From assembly GCF_905220705.1 (NCBI RefSeq), contig NZ_CAJNAT010000042.1, positions 1-53,750 on the forward strand: a DNA stretch of 53,750 nt, written 5' to 3'. Positions within the stretch are counted from its first letter, which is position 1. Every line of letters starts with the position of its first letter. Below, in pieces: positions 1 through 7,294 of the stretch. The position numbers were made by a program, and so were the translations under genes. The notes under the pieces are model-generated. The model worked only from the letters and a program-made list of their open reading frames with translations. It was not told the origin of the DNA and searched no databases. The DNA is from Paraburkholderia domus. GTDB lineage: Bacteria; Pseudomonadota; Gammaproteobacteria; Burkholderiales; Burkholderiaceae.

Positions 1-397
1 GCACTGGCGGCCTGTGGCATGTCGAGATGGTAGTGCCGGTGCGTAAAACCAGTTTTTCGACTCAAGCCCACTCCTGTTAGAGATTCACGGGATACCCCGG
101 CAAAAACTCTAATGGACTTCGAGATCGAATCAAATAGGACAGTCTCAGAATTGAGTCATTTTTTGTCAACGCAATTCATTTAGCATTGCAAACCGTTAAA
201 GAGATAACCAGATCGCATACTATCGCAGCGTCGTCGTGGACGTCCCGAACCAACTTTCCTCTATCTATCCTTCATCCTTATGGCGGAGTGCAGCGGACAA
301 TTGGTTCATGACCACCGTCAAGCGCACCGCCGCACCGCTGCTGCCGAATTTTTTCGCTCGCCGGCCGGGCGCGCCTTGTCAGCGCCCCGTACAAGTC
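1..397. other. Left flank without a recognisable gene
   Basis: No convincing coding region is visible. Bases 100-235 are distinctly AT-rich compared with the rest of the window, as expected of a promoter region. If it is one, it most likely serves a leftward gene beyond the window edge, because the only gene to the right is leftward and ends here. A short open frame from base 3 to about 77 could be a gene tail but has no recognisable content. Confidence 0.4.
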
Positions 398-1726
398 CTA
401 TATCCGCTTCGTTTCCTTCGGCACGCCAACCAGCAACGCGACACCACTGACGAACAGCAGCGCGGTCAAGAGATACAGCGCGTTGTCCATGCTGCCAGTG
501 TGTGTCTTGATCAGACCGATCACCCAGGGGCTCACGATCCCGCTCGTAATGCCAATGCTGCTGATCAGCGCAATCCCGGCCGCCGCCGCAGTACCGGACA
601 GATAGCCCGACGGCACGGTCCAGAAAATCGGCAACGCGGCGAAGATCAGCACGGCCGCCAGCGAGAGAATCGCGAGCATCGCCGGGAAGCTACTCAGATG
701 CAGTGTCAGCAGAGACAGCGCGATGCCGCCGCCGATCGTGCAAACCGCAAAGTGCCGGCGTCGTTCGCCACGCCGATCCGAGTTGCGCGCGATCAGAATC
801 AGGCCCACCGCGCCGACCGCATTCGGAATCACGGTGTACAGGCTGATTGCCAGCACATCGTGAACACCGAAGTCGCGAATCATCAGCGGCATCCAGAAGT
901 TCAGCGTCAGCGAGGCGCAGGTGAGTGAGAAATAGATGAACGCGAACAGATAGACCCGCGGATTGCGCAGCGATTGCATGACGGAACGCGATGAATGTGC
1001 GTCCGATGAAACGCGACGGTCTTCATCGCGCTGTGCAATCAATTGCGCCTTCTCGGCAGCATTGAGCCACGTTGCATGTTGCGGACCGTCGACCAGATAA
1101 AACGCGGCAAGCAGGCCGAGTACGATGGCCGGCGCACCTTCGATCACGAACATCCACTGCCAGCCGAACAGACCCATCACGCCGCCCATATCGCGCATGA
1201 TCCAACCGGACACGAGGCCACCGAGCACACCCGCCACTGCGACACCCGCAAAGAAAATTGACAACACGGCCGCGCGCCGCCGAGCCGGATACCAGTAGGT
1301 CAGATACAGCACGATGCCGGGAAAGAACCCCGCTTCGAACACGCCAAGCATGAACCGCAGCACGTAAAAGTGCGTAGGCTTCGAGACCAGCATCATGCCG
1401 ACCGATGCAATGCCCCACAGCAGCATAATCCGCGTGAATGTTCGGCGCGCGCCGAAGCGCGCCAGCAGCATGTTGCTCGGTACTTCGCACAACACGTACC
1501 CGACATAAAAGACCGCTGCGCCCAAACCGTACATGGCGTCGCTGAAGCCAAGGTCGTGCTTCATCTGCAACTGCGCGAAGCCGATATTGATGCGGTCGAG
1601 AAACGACACCACATAACAGAGGAACAGAAACGGAATGATCCGCATCGAGACCTTGCGATACAACAGATCGTCGTGCGCAGCAGCGGATGCGCCCGGCTCG
1701 AGCGCGGGGGCGTGGGATTGGCTCAT
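398..1726 (-). CDS. MFS transporter, anion:cation symporter (ACS) type
   Basis: A 442-residue inner-membrane transporter with about 12 hydrophobic segments. The first helix carries LDRINIGFA, a signature of the ACS/phthalate-permease branch of the major facilitator superfamily, and an RFGARR loop follows between helices 2 and 3. Members import organic anions such as aromatic acids or sugar acids with protons; the substrate cannot be read from sequence. The start is supported by GGAGATAACC just upstream. It is the last gene of a leftward operon with a DUF2783 protein, an FAD aromatic hydroxylase and an MBL-fold protein, so uptake of the compound that the hydroxylase attacks is the likely job. 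The family call is firm and the substrate is inferred. Confidence 0.9.
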   Translation of the reverse strand: MSQSHAPALEPGASAAAHDDLLYRKVSMRIIPFLFLCYVVSFLDRINIGFAQLQMKHDLGFSDAMYGLGAAVFYVGYVLCEVPSNMLLARFGARRTFTRIMLLWGIASVGMMLVSKPTHFYVLRFMLGVFEAGFFPGIVLYLTYWYPARRRAAVLSIFFAGVAVAGVLGGLVSGWIMRDMGGVMGLFGWQWMFVIEGAPAIVLGLLAAFYLVDGPQHATWLNAAEKAQLIAQRDEDRRVSSDAHSSRSVMQSLRNPRVYLFAFIYFSLTCASLTLNFWMPLMIRDFGVHDVLAISLYTVIPNAVGAVGLILIARNSDRRGERRRHFAVCTIGGGIALSLLTLHLSSFPAMLAILSLAAVLIFAALPIFWTVPSGYLSGTAAAAGIALISSIGITSGIVSPWVIGLIKTHTGSMDNALYLLTALLFVSGVALLVGVPKETKRI

Positions 1727-1913
1727 CGGTTATCTCCAAACGTGAGGGTCCAGCGGACCCGCTGGGTCCGGCGTCTTGATGCGCCGCGTTTCTGTTTTCT
1801 GCGGGAACGGCATGCGGTGGCATGGGTGCGCCGCGCGCCGTGGTGGATTGCGCGTGGCTCGAACGGCCACGCGCGTACAGCGTTTTATCGTTACCGCTCG
1901 TCGTGACTCGTGT

Positions 1914-2150
1914 TCAGGCAGCCAGCGAATGCGTCTGCGCGCCTTGCGCCGCAACGTCGGTCACGCCTTCACGTGCGTGGCGCATCGCTTCGAGCAAGGT
2001 CGCGTGATCGCCGATATGGTTGGCGAGCAACAGGATCAGTTGCGCATTGGCCGACTGACTCTGCGCATCGTCCAAATCGCGATGCATGTCTATCAGTGCC
2101 TCGTAGAAATCGTCGGGGCGGGCGAGATTGGGTTGCGTGTTCAATGCCAT
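1914..2150 (-). CDS. DUF2783 family small protein
   Basis: A 78-residue cytoplasmic protein with no signal peptide or membrane segment, mostly predicted helical (NLARPDDFYEALIDMHRDL, then SANAQLILLLANHIGDH). It matches my memory of DUF2783, a family found almost always beside MhpA-like FAD hydroxylases. Its role is unknown; it could be an accessory subunit or stabiliser of the hydroxylase. AGGAGAC stands just upstream of the ATG. It lies 86 bases after the hydroxylase gene and before the MFS gene, all leftward, consistent with one transcript. Confidence 0.85.
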   Translation of the reverse strand: MALNTQPNLARPDDFYEALIDMHRDLDDAQSQSANAQLILLLANHIGDHATLLEAMRHAREGVTDVAAQGAQTHSLAA

Positions 2151-2236
2151 AACTGTCTCCTGCTATTTTCTTGTGCCGATGTGCTGCGTTTTCCGCCTGG
2201 GCCGCAAGTGCCACGTGTACTGTCAATGCGGAGACT

Positions 2237-3946
2237 TCAGGCCGTGCCTTCAACGCACAATGCTCGCTTCAATGAATCTTCCACAAAGCTCGCGTCGAGT
2301 TGTCGCCGACGCGCGCAGACATGCTGGTCAGGACGGATCAGGTAGAACGTGCCGGGTTTGGCGTCGTAACGCGCGGCGGCAAGACCGTCAATGTCGTGCA
2401 ACACATCTGCACCCGAAGCCGCAACGACCTGCGCATCACCGCTCGTCACCACGACGAGCTTCAGCGGAATCGGACCGCTACGCAATGCATCCAACGCAGC
2501 TTGCGTCGCCTGATCGACACCTTGCGAGCCGCAAAACAACACGCCTGTGAATTGCTGGCCGAGTTGCTGTAACAACCAGGCCGGTTGTCCGGCAGCATGA
2601 ACCGGCGCATCGACGCACGATGCCCCCGGCACCATCAGACCTTCGAAGCTCTCGCTGTCCGCTGTATTCAGTGGGGAATCACGCAACACCGCGGGCACCG
2701 ACAGGCGGCCGCTATTCGTCAACTGCCGCGCAAACGGGTGATGCCGTGCGAGCTTCAGCACAGCGTCGCGAAACACGCGGCTCACCGGGCTCTTCGGCGT
2801 GATGAAATCGGTCGAACGGGTGGAGTTGCGGATGTTTTCGTCGGCGGCGAATTCGCGCTCGCTCGCATAGGTGTCGAGCAAGGCATCGGACGCTTTGCCT
2901 TCGAGCACCATCGCCAGCTTCCAGGCGAGGTTTTCCGCGTCCTGCACGCCGCTATTCGCGCCGCGCGCACCGAACGGCGACACGCCATGCGCGGAATCGC
3001 CCGCGAACAACACGTTACCGTGCCGGAAACGGTCCATGCGCAAACACGAAAACGTATAGACGCTGATCCATTCCAGCTCGAACTTCGCATCCGGTCCGAG
3101 CAATGCACGCACGCGCGGTATCACACGTTCCGGCGTTTTTTCCAGCACCGGATCGGCGTCCCAGCCCAACTGGAAATCGATCCGCCACACGTTATCCGGC
3201 TGACGATGCAACAGCACCGATTGATTCGGATGGAACGGCGGATCGAACCAGAACCAGCGCTCGGTCGGAAACTCCGCTTCCATCTTCACGTCGGCGATCA
3301 GGAAGCGATCTTTGAACGTGACACCCTTGCTGTCGAGTCCCATCAGATTGCGCATCGGACTGCGCGAGCCGTCGGCGGCCACCACATAGCGGCCGCATAA
3401 CGGGTACTGACCGTTCGGCGTTTCGATCGTCAGCGTCACACTCGCTTGAGCCGCGCCAGGTGTGCCGTTCTGCTGCACGCCGACCACTTTGCTCTTCCAG
3501 CGAATCTCGAGATTCGGCATCTCCTGCGCGCGTTCGAGCAGAAAGCCTTCGACGTAGTACTGCTGCAGGTTGATGAACGCGGGCCGGTTGTGGCCCGCTT
3601 CCGGTTGCAGATTGAACGTGTACACCAGTTCATCTTTCAGGAACACCTTGCCGACATTCCAGCTGATGCCCTTTTCCACCATGCGCTGACCGCAGCCGAG
3701 CCGGTCGAAGATATCGAGCGAGCGCTTCGAAAAGCAGATCGCCCGCGAACCGGTGGACAACGAACAATCGTCGTCGACCAGCACGACCGGCACGCCCTGC
3801 TGCGCGATATCGATCGCGGAAGCCAGGCCCACCGGCCCCGCGCCGACCACGATCACGGGATAGACTGCCTGCTCCGCGTCGCTTTGCCCGCTTTGTTCAC
3901 GGCACGGCTGATAGTCGAACGACAGCGTCTGGTAGTTGATGCTCAT
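2237..3946 (-). CDS. FAD-dependent aromatic hydroxylase, MhpA/PheA-like
   Basis: A 569-residue class A flavoprotein monooxygenase. The Rossmann dinucleotide motif GAGPVG is at residues 35-40, the DG motif (AADGSRSP) near 191-198, and the second FAD motif GDSAH near 316-320, followed by the GARGANSGVQDAENLAWKL helix. The C-terminal 150 residues look like the thioredoxin-like tail of 3-(3-hydroxyphenyl)propionate and phenol hydroxylases. Such enzymes use NAD(P)H and O2 to add a hydroxyl group to a phenolic ring. The chosen ATG has GGACGGAGAC upstream; an in-frame ATG 49 codons earlier would run into the preceding gene. It sits 58 bases behind the MBL-fold gene. The substrate is unknown, but IclR control fits an aromatic acid. 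Confidence 0.9.
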   Translation of the reverse strand: MSINYQTLSFDYQPCREQSGQSDAEQAVYPVIVVGAGPVGLASAIDIAQQGVPVVLVDDDCSLSTGSRAICFSKRSLDIFDRLGCGQRMVEKGISWNVGKVFLKDELVYTFNLQPEAGHNRPAFINLQQYYVEGFLLERAQEMPNLEIRWKSKVVGVQQNGTPGAAQASVTLTIETPNGQYPLCGRYVVAADGSRSPMRNLMGLDSKGVTFKDRFLIADVKMEAEFPTERWFWFDPPFHPNQSVLLHRQPDNVWRIDFQLGWDADPVLEKTPERVIPRVRALLGPDAKFELEWISVYTFSCLRMDRFRHGNVLFAGDSAHGVSPFGARGANSGVQDAENLAWKLAMVLEGKASDALLDTYASEREFAADENIRNSTRSTDFITPKSPVSRVFRDAVLKLARHHPFARQLTNSGRLSVPAVLRDSPLNTADSESFEGLMVPGASCVDAPVHAAGQPAWLLQQLGQQFTGVLFCGSQGVDQATQAALDALRSGPIPLKLVVVTSGDAQVVAASGADVLHDIDGLAAARYDAKPGTFYLIRPDQHVCARRRQLDASFVEDSLKRALCVEGTA

Positions 3947-4004
3947 CTTGTGTCTCCGTCCTTCTCTGCTCTGCTTGGCGCTTTCCAGCGCTTCCATGCT
4001 GTTA

Positions 4005-4964
4005 TCAGGCTTGCAGCGCGTCCCACATTTCCTTGTCGCGCTGCGCGGTCCAGATGCGCGGATGCGTGATGCCGCTCGCTTCGTCGAAGGCACGTGAAAC
4101 GTCGAACGGCAGGCAGTGCTCGTAGATGAACACGTGGCCGAACTTCGGGTCCATGGCCTTGCGCGTGTGCGCCATCGCGGCCTTCAGATCGAGCTTCTGT
4201 TCGACCGCTTCGCGGCCTTGCTGCAGCAGCGTGGTGACGAAGTCTTTCGTGTAATCGAGTCCATTGTTGACGTCTTCCGGCGTCGTCAATGCGGGACCGC
4301 GGCCCGGCACGAGCTTCTCGGCCTTCAACGCGCGCAGCGCTTCGAGCGTGGCGGGCCATTGTTCGAGTTGAGCATCGCCGCAATAGCAGGCTGCGTCGTA
4401 TTCGACCAGGTCGCCGGAGAACAGCACCTTCTGCGACGGCAGCCACACCACCGTATCGCCCTTCGTGTGACCCGCACCGAGATGCGCGATCCGCACTTCG
4501 AGCTTGCCGAGGAACAGCGTCATTTCCTTTTCGAACACGAGCGTCGGCCACGTCAGACCCGGCACCGTTTCGACACCGGCGAACAGACGCGGGAAGCGTT
4601 CGATTTCCGACTTCATGTCCGCTTCGCCGCGCTCGACGATCATCTCGTACGTGCCGCGGCTCGCGATCACCTGCTGCGCGCCTTCTTCGAAATACGCCGA
4701 TGCGCCGAGCACGCGCACGGCGTGGTAGTGCGACAGCACGACGTATTTGATCGGCTTGTCCGTGACGCTGCGAATCTTTGCGATGAGGTCTTGCGCCATG
4801 GCCGGCGTGGCTGTGGTGTCGACGATCAGCACGCCGTCGTCGCCGATGATCACGCCCGAGTTCGGATCGCCTTCAGCGGTGTACGCGTAAGCGTTCTCGG
4901 ACAGCTTGGTCCACGTGACTTTCTTGACTTCCAGGTCGGCCTGGGATGCGAATGCCTTTGCCAT
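4005..4964 (-). CDS. MBL-fold metallo-hydrolase-like protein with altered metal site
   Basis: A 319-residue metallo-beta-lactamase-fold protein and the first gene of the leftward operon. The usual HxHxDH motif reads HYHAVR (residues 79-84): His79 and His81 remain, but Asp and His of the second metal site are Val83 and Arg84. His166 (GHTKGD) and Asp185 (SGDL) are present, while the usual late GH motif is GRG (Arg222). Only the first metal site looks intact, so activity may be mononuclear or changed. The ATG at 4964 is preceded by GAGGGAGAC; a TTG five codons upstream would overlap that site. Position suggests a role in hydrolysing or binding a product of the hydroxylase, but that is inference. 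Confidence 0.85.
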   Translation of the reverse strand: MAKAFASQADLEVKKVTWTKLSENAYAYTAEGDPNSGVIIGDDGVLIVDTTATPAMAQDLIAKIRSVTDKPIKYVVLSHYHAVRVLGASAYFEEGAQQVIASRGTYEMIVERGEADMKSEIERFPRLFAGVETVPGLTWPTLVFEKEMTLFLGKLEVRIAHLGAGHTKGDTVVWLPSQKVLFSGDLVEYDAACYCGDAQLEQWPATLEALRALKAEKLVPGRGPALTTPEDVNNGLDYTKDFVTTLLQQGREAVEQKLDLKAAMAHTRKAMDPKFGHVFIYEHCLPFDVSRAFDEASGITHPRIWTAQRDKEMWDALQA

Positions 4965-5102
4965 GCTTGTCTCCCTCAAAAGTTGGACGTGAGGCGAGAC
5001 GGCCGGCTGCGCGTTCAGATTCAGATGCGCGGGCTGGCGGTATTGGAGGTTGTCTCGCCCCGTTTTGACTCTGTGACTGCACCGGTATGTCGGGGTGAAT
5101 GC

Positions 5103-5151
5103 ATCTTATGGCCGACCCAGTTTATTTGTCAATAGCGAAATATATCGCTAT
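5103..5151 (-). promoter_or_regulatory. Leftward catabolic promoter with IclR-type palindrome
   Basis: On the minus strand a consensus -35 TTGACA (5132-5127) is followed after 18 bases by TAAGAT (5108-5103). Directly upstream lies the inverted repeat ATAGCGA-AATATA-TCGCTAT (5132-5151), overlapping the edge of the -35 box. It sits in the gap between the MBL-fold operon and the divergent IclR genes. Activators of the IclR family such as MhpR and PcaR bind close to this position. The operator assignment is inference. Confidence 0.65.
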
Positions 5152-5248
5152 ACGCAAATTTTAAAGCGCCTAACATGAGGACAGGATGGCGCGGGCTTTC
5201 GCGCAGGGCTTCGGCTAACATGGACCCTTTTTACGGACGAGCGCGGGT

Positions 5249-6106
5249 GTGAGCAAAGCAGCGAAATCGGCCGCCGGCAAAGGCGCGGGCGGCAGCGAGA
5301 CGGCGGATGGCGGCAAGACGCAGCGCGGGATTCAAAGCGTCGAAGTGGGCGGTCGCGTGTTGCTGGCGCTCGCTCAGGCGCGCAGCCCGTTGGCTTTGTC
5401 CGATCTCGCCACCGCCGCGCAGATCGCGCCGGGGCAGGCTCATGCTTATCTGGTGAGCCTGAGCCGCTTAGGTCTGATCAAACGTGACGAGCTGTCGGGG
5501 CGTTATGAACCCGGTCCGCTGTCGCTGCGGCTTGGATTGATGCATCTGGAGAACCAGCCGGCGTTTCGCGCCGCCGTGCCGCGCGTGGCGGCGTTGGCCG
5601 AGGCGATCGGGTTCAGCGTCGCGATCTGTATTGCCGGGCCGCAGGGGCCGACCATCGTTCGTTATGAGCATGCGGGCTTTCCGCTGCACGTGAATCTGCA
5701 TGTGGGCACGGTGATGTCGCTGCCGGCCACGTCGACGGGCCGCGTGTTTTGCGCTTATCTGCCCCGTGAGGCCGTGGATGGGATGTGGGCGAATCAGTCG
5801 GGCTCGATGGGTCGCGCGATGACGCCACCTGACGAAAGCACCGCGTTCGATGCAGCGTTAGTCGCCATCCGCGCACGCGGGTTGGAATGCAGCGTCGATG
5901 CGCCGAGTCCGGGCATCAGCAGTTTGAGCGCGCCGGTGCTCGATGCGAGCGGCCACTTATGCCTCGCGCTGACTGTGATCGGCTCGACCGGCGCGATCGA
6001 CGTCGCCGCCGATGGCCCGACGGCTCGCGCGCTGCTTGCGGCGGCGCATGACATCAGCGCCGAACTTGCGGCAGCGCCCTCCTTATTAGCTTCTTCCGCA
6101 TCGTGA
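5249..6106 (+). CDS. IclR-family transcriptional regulator (first of tandem pair)
   Basis: A 285-residue regulator. An N-terminal winged helix (about residues 26-88, GIQSVEVGGRVLLALAQ followed by LSDLATAA) precedes an IclR effector domain that begins near PAFRAAVPRVAALAEA and contains HVNLHVGTVMSLPATSTGR. Such proteins sense small aromatic or organic acids and repress or activate the neighbouring catabolic genes. Translation begins at GTG (GTGAGCAAA); no better ATG exists. It is divergent from the MBL/hydroxylase operon and overlaps the next IclR gene by four bases (GTGA), so both are co-translated. It probably acts at the palindrome at 5132-5151. Confidence 0.92.
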   Translation: MSKAAKSAAGKGAGGSETADGGKTQRGIQSVEVGGRVLLALAQARSPLALSDLATAAQIAPGQAHAYLVSLSRLGLIKRDELSGRYEPGPLSLRLGLMHLENQPAFRAAVPRVAALAEAIGFSVAICIAGPQGPTIVRYEHAGFPLHVNLHVGTVMSLPATSTGRVFCAYLPREAVDGMWANQSGSMGRAMTPPDESTAFDAALVAIRARGLECSVDAPSPGISSLSAPVLDASGHLCLALTVIGSTGAIDVAADGPTARALLAAAHDISAELAAAPSLLASSAS

Positions 6107-7008
6107 CTGATTCTCTCGACACTTCTTACGCAACTGCTGCCGCTTCCTCCGATGCGAAGCCGCAGCGCGGCATCCAGTCGCTCGATAGCACCGGCGAATT
6201 GCTCGGCGCGCTGGTTGCGGCCGCACGGCCATTGAGCTTGCGCGATCTTGCGGCGGCTGCGGGCATGCCGCCGGCCAAAGCGTTTCCACACCTGGTGAGT
6301 CTGCTGAAGATCGGCTTGCTGAACCGCGATGCCACTGGTTGCTTCGAAGCCGGGCCTTTAGCCCTTGAGCTGGGGCTGATCGGCTTGCAGCGTTTATCGC
6401 CGACGCGCGAAGCCGAGCCGGAAGTGGTCGAACTGGCTGCGTCGACGGGAATGAGCGTCGCGATGGCCGTGCTTGGGCCGCTCGGACCGACCGTCGTGCG
6501 TCTGGAGGAGTCGGCGCGGCCGCTGCATGTGAGCTTGCGGGTCGGCACGGTGATGTCGCTGGTGAACACGGCGATCGGGCGGGTGTTTGCTGCGTATGTT
6601 GCGGACGACGTGCGGCACGGTCTGCTGGCGCAGGATCATTTGCGGCTAGCGGGCGCTGAGGCGGAGGAGATTTTTGTGGAGACGGCGACAGCGGCTGAAG
6701 GTCCAGCAACGGCCTCAGGTCGCAAAGACGCCGCGCCATCGCTTCCGCAGCTAACCAAAGCCTACTCACAACGTCTCACGCAAATCCGCGCGGACGGCAT
6801 CGATACTGCATTGAGCCGGCCCGTGCCAGGCATCGACACCTTGGCCGCGCCCGTGCTGGACCATACCGGCAGCATCTGTCTCGTGCTCGCGGTGATGGGG
6901 CCGAGCGGCAGCTTCGACAGCGAGCTCGCGGGCGGTCCCGCGCAAACCTTGCGCGCGGCAACCCTGAGGTTGTCGCGGCGGTTTGGGTGGATGGCGGCGG
7001 CACCTTGA
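6103..7008 (+). CDS. IclR-family transcriptional regulator (second of tandem pair)
   Basis: A 301-residue paralogue of the preceding protein, with the same order of parts: winged helix at about residues 22-85 (GIQSLDSTGELLGALVAA) and effector domain with HVSLRVGTVMSLVNTAIGRVFAAY. It has an extra linker of about 35 residues (around 185-220, rich in Ala, Glu and Thr) inside the effector domain that the first copy lacks. The GTG start lies inside the stop of the first gene. Two overlapping paralogous IclR genes suggest a duplication followed by divergence, perhaps forming a heteromer or sensing different ligands. Confidence 0.9.
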   Translation: MTDSLDTSYATAAASSDAKPQRGIQSLDSTGELLGALVAAARPLSLRDLAAAAGMPPAKAFPHLVSLLKIGLLNRDATGCFEAGPLALELGLIGLQRLSPTREAEPEVVELAASTGMSVAMAVLGPLGPTVVRLEESARPLHVSLRVGTVMSLVNTAIGRVFAAYVADDVRHGLLAQDHLRLAGAEAEEIFVETATAAEGPATASGRKDAAPSLPQLTKAYSQRLTQIRADGIDTALSRPVPGIDTLAAPVLDHTGSICLVLAVMGPSGSFDSELAGGPAQTLRAATLRLSRRFGWMAAAP

Positions 7009-7133
7009 AGTCACAGCGAAAATTGCCACTGCCATCGGCTAGACAGGCTTCCTGTGCGTCGGACCGCAAAGCCGTCGGCAATTCAGAGCTCGGGCGGCCC
7101 GAAGTCATCGCAACAAGACGACGCGCCATCTCA

Positions 7134-7253
7134 TAATCGTTTTGCTCGAAAACAGGCCGTTTGTAATCGTTTTTTTTGAGAGCAGACGTCCTGTAATCGT
7201 TTTTCTGGAAAACTGCCGTTTTGTAATCGTTTTGCGAGCCGAATAATCGAAAT
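7134..7253. repeat. Four tandem 30-bp repeats starting TAATCGTTTT
   Basis: The word TAATCGTTTT recurs at 7134, 7164, 7194 and 7224, exactly 30 bases apart; a fifth TAATCG lies at 7244. The bases between are diverged copies of one unit (GAAAAC, then CCGT, then a TG end). The array lies between the end of the second IclR gene and the end of a convergent operon. The function is unknown. It could be a protein-binding array or a decayed minisatellite; the absence of unique spacers rules out CRISPR. Confidence 0.8.
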
Positions 7254-7294
7254 CGCAGCGTCGGCGCTCTTTTTAATCCCCGCCGACGCCCACC

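Noticed and set aside
1370..1906. 178-codon plus-strand frame over the MFS gene start
   Set aside because: It overlaps the clear MFS reading frame and has typical shadow composition.
2585..3400. Long open frame on the plus strand (271 residues)
   Set aside because: It is antisense to the FAD hydroxylase, Arg/His-rich from high-GC shadow coding, with no ribosome site or family.
4116..5135. Long open frame on the plus strand opposite the MBL-fold gene
   Set aside because: Composition is that of an antisense shadow; the opposite strand encodes a clear protein family.
7134..7253. Possible CRISPR array (regular 30-base spacing)
   Set aside because: The whole 30-base unit is repeated in diverged form; there are no unique spacers and no cas genes nearby.
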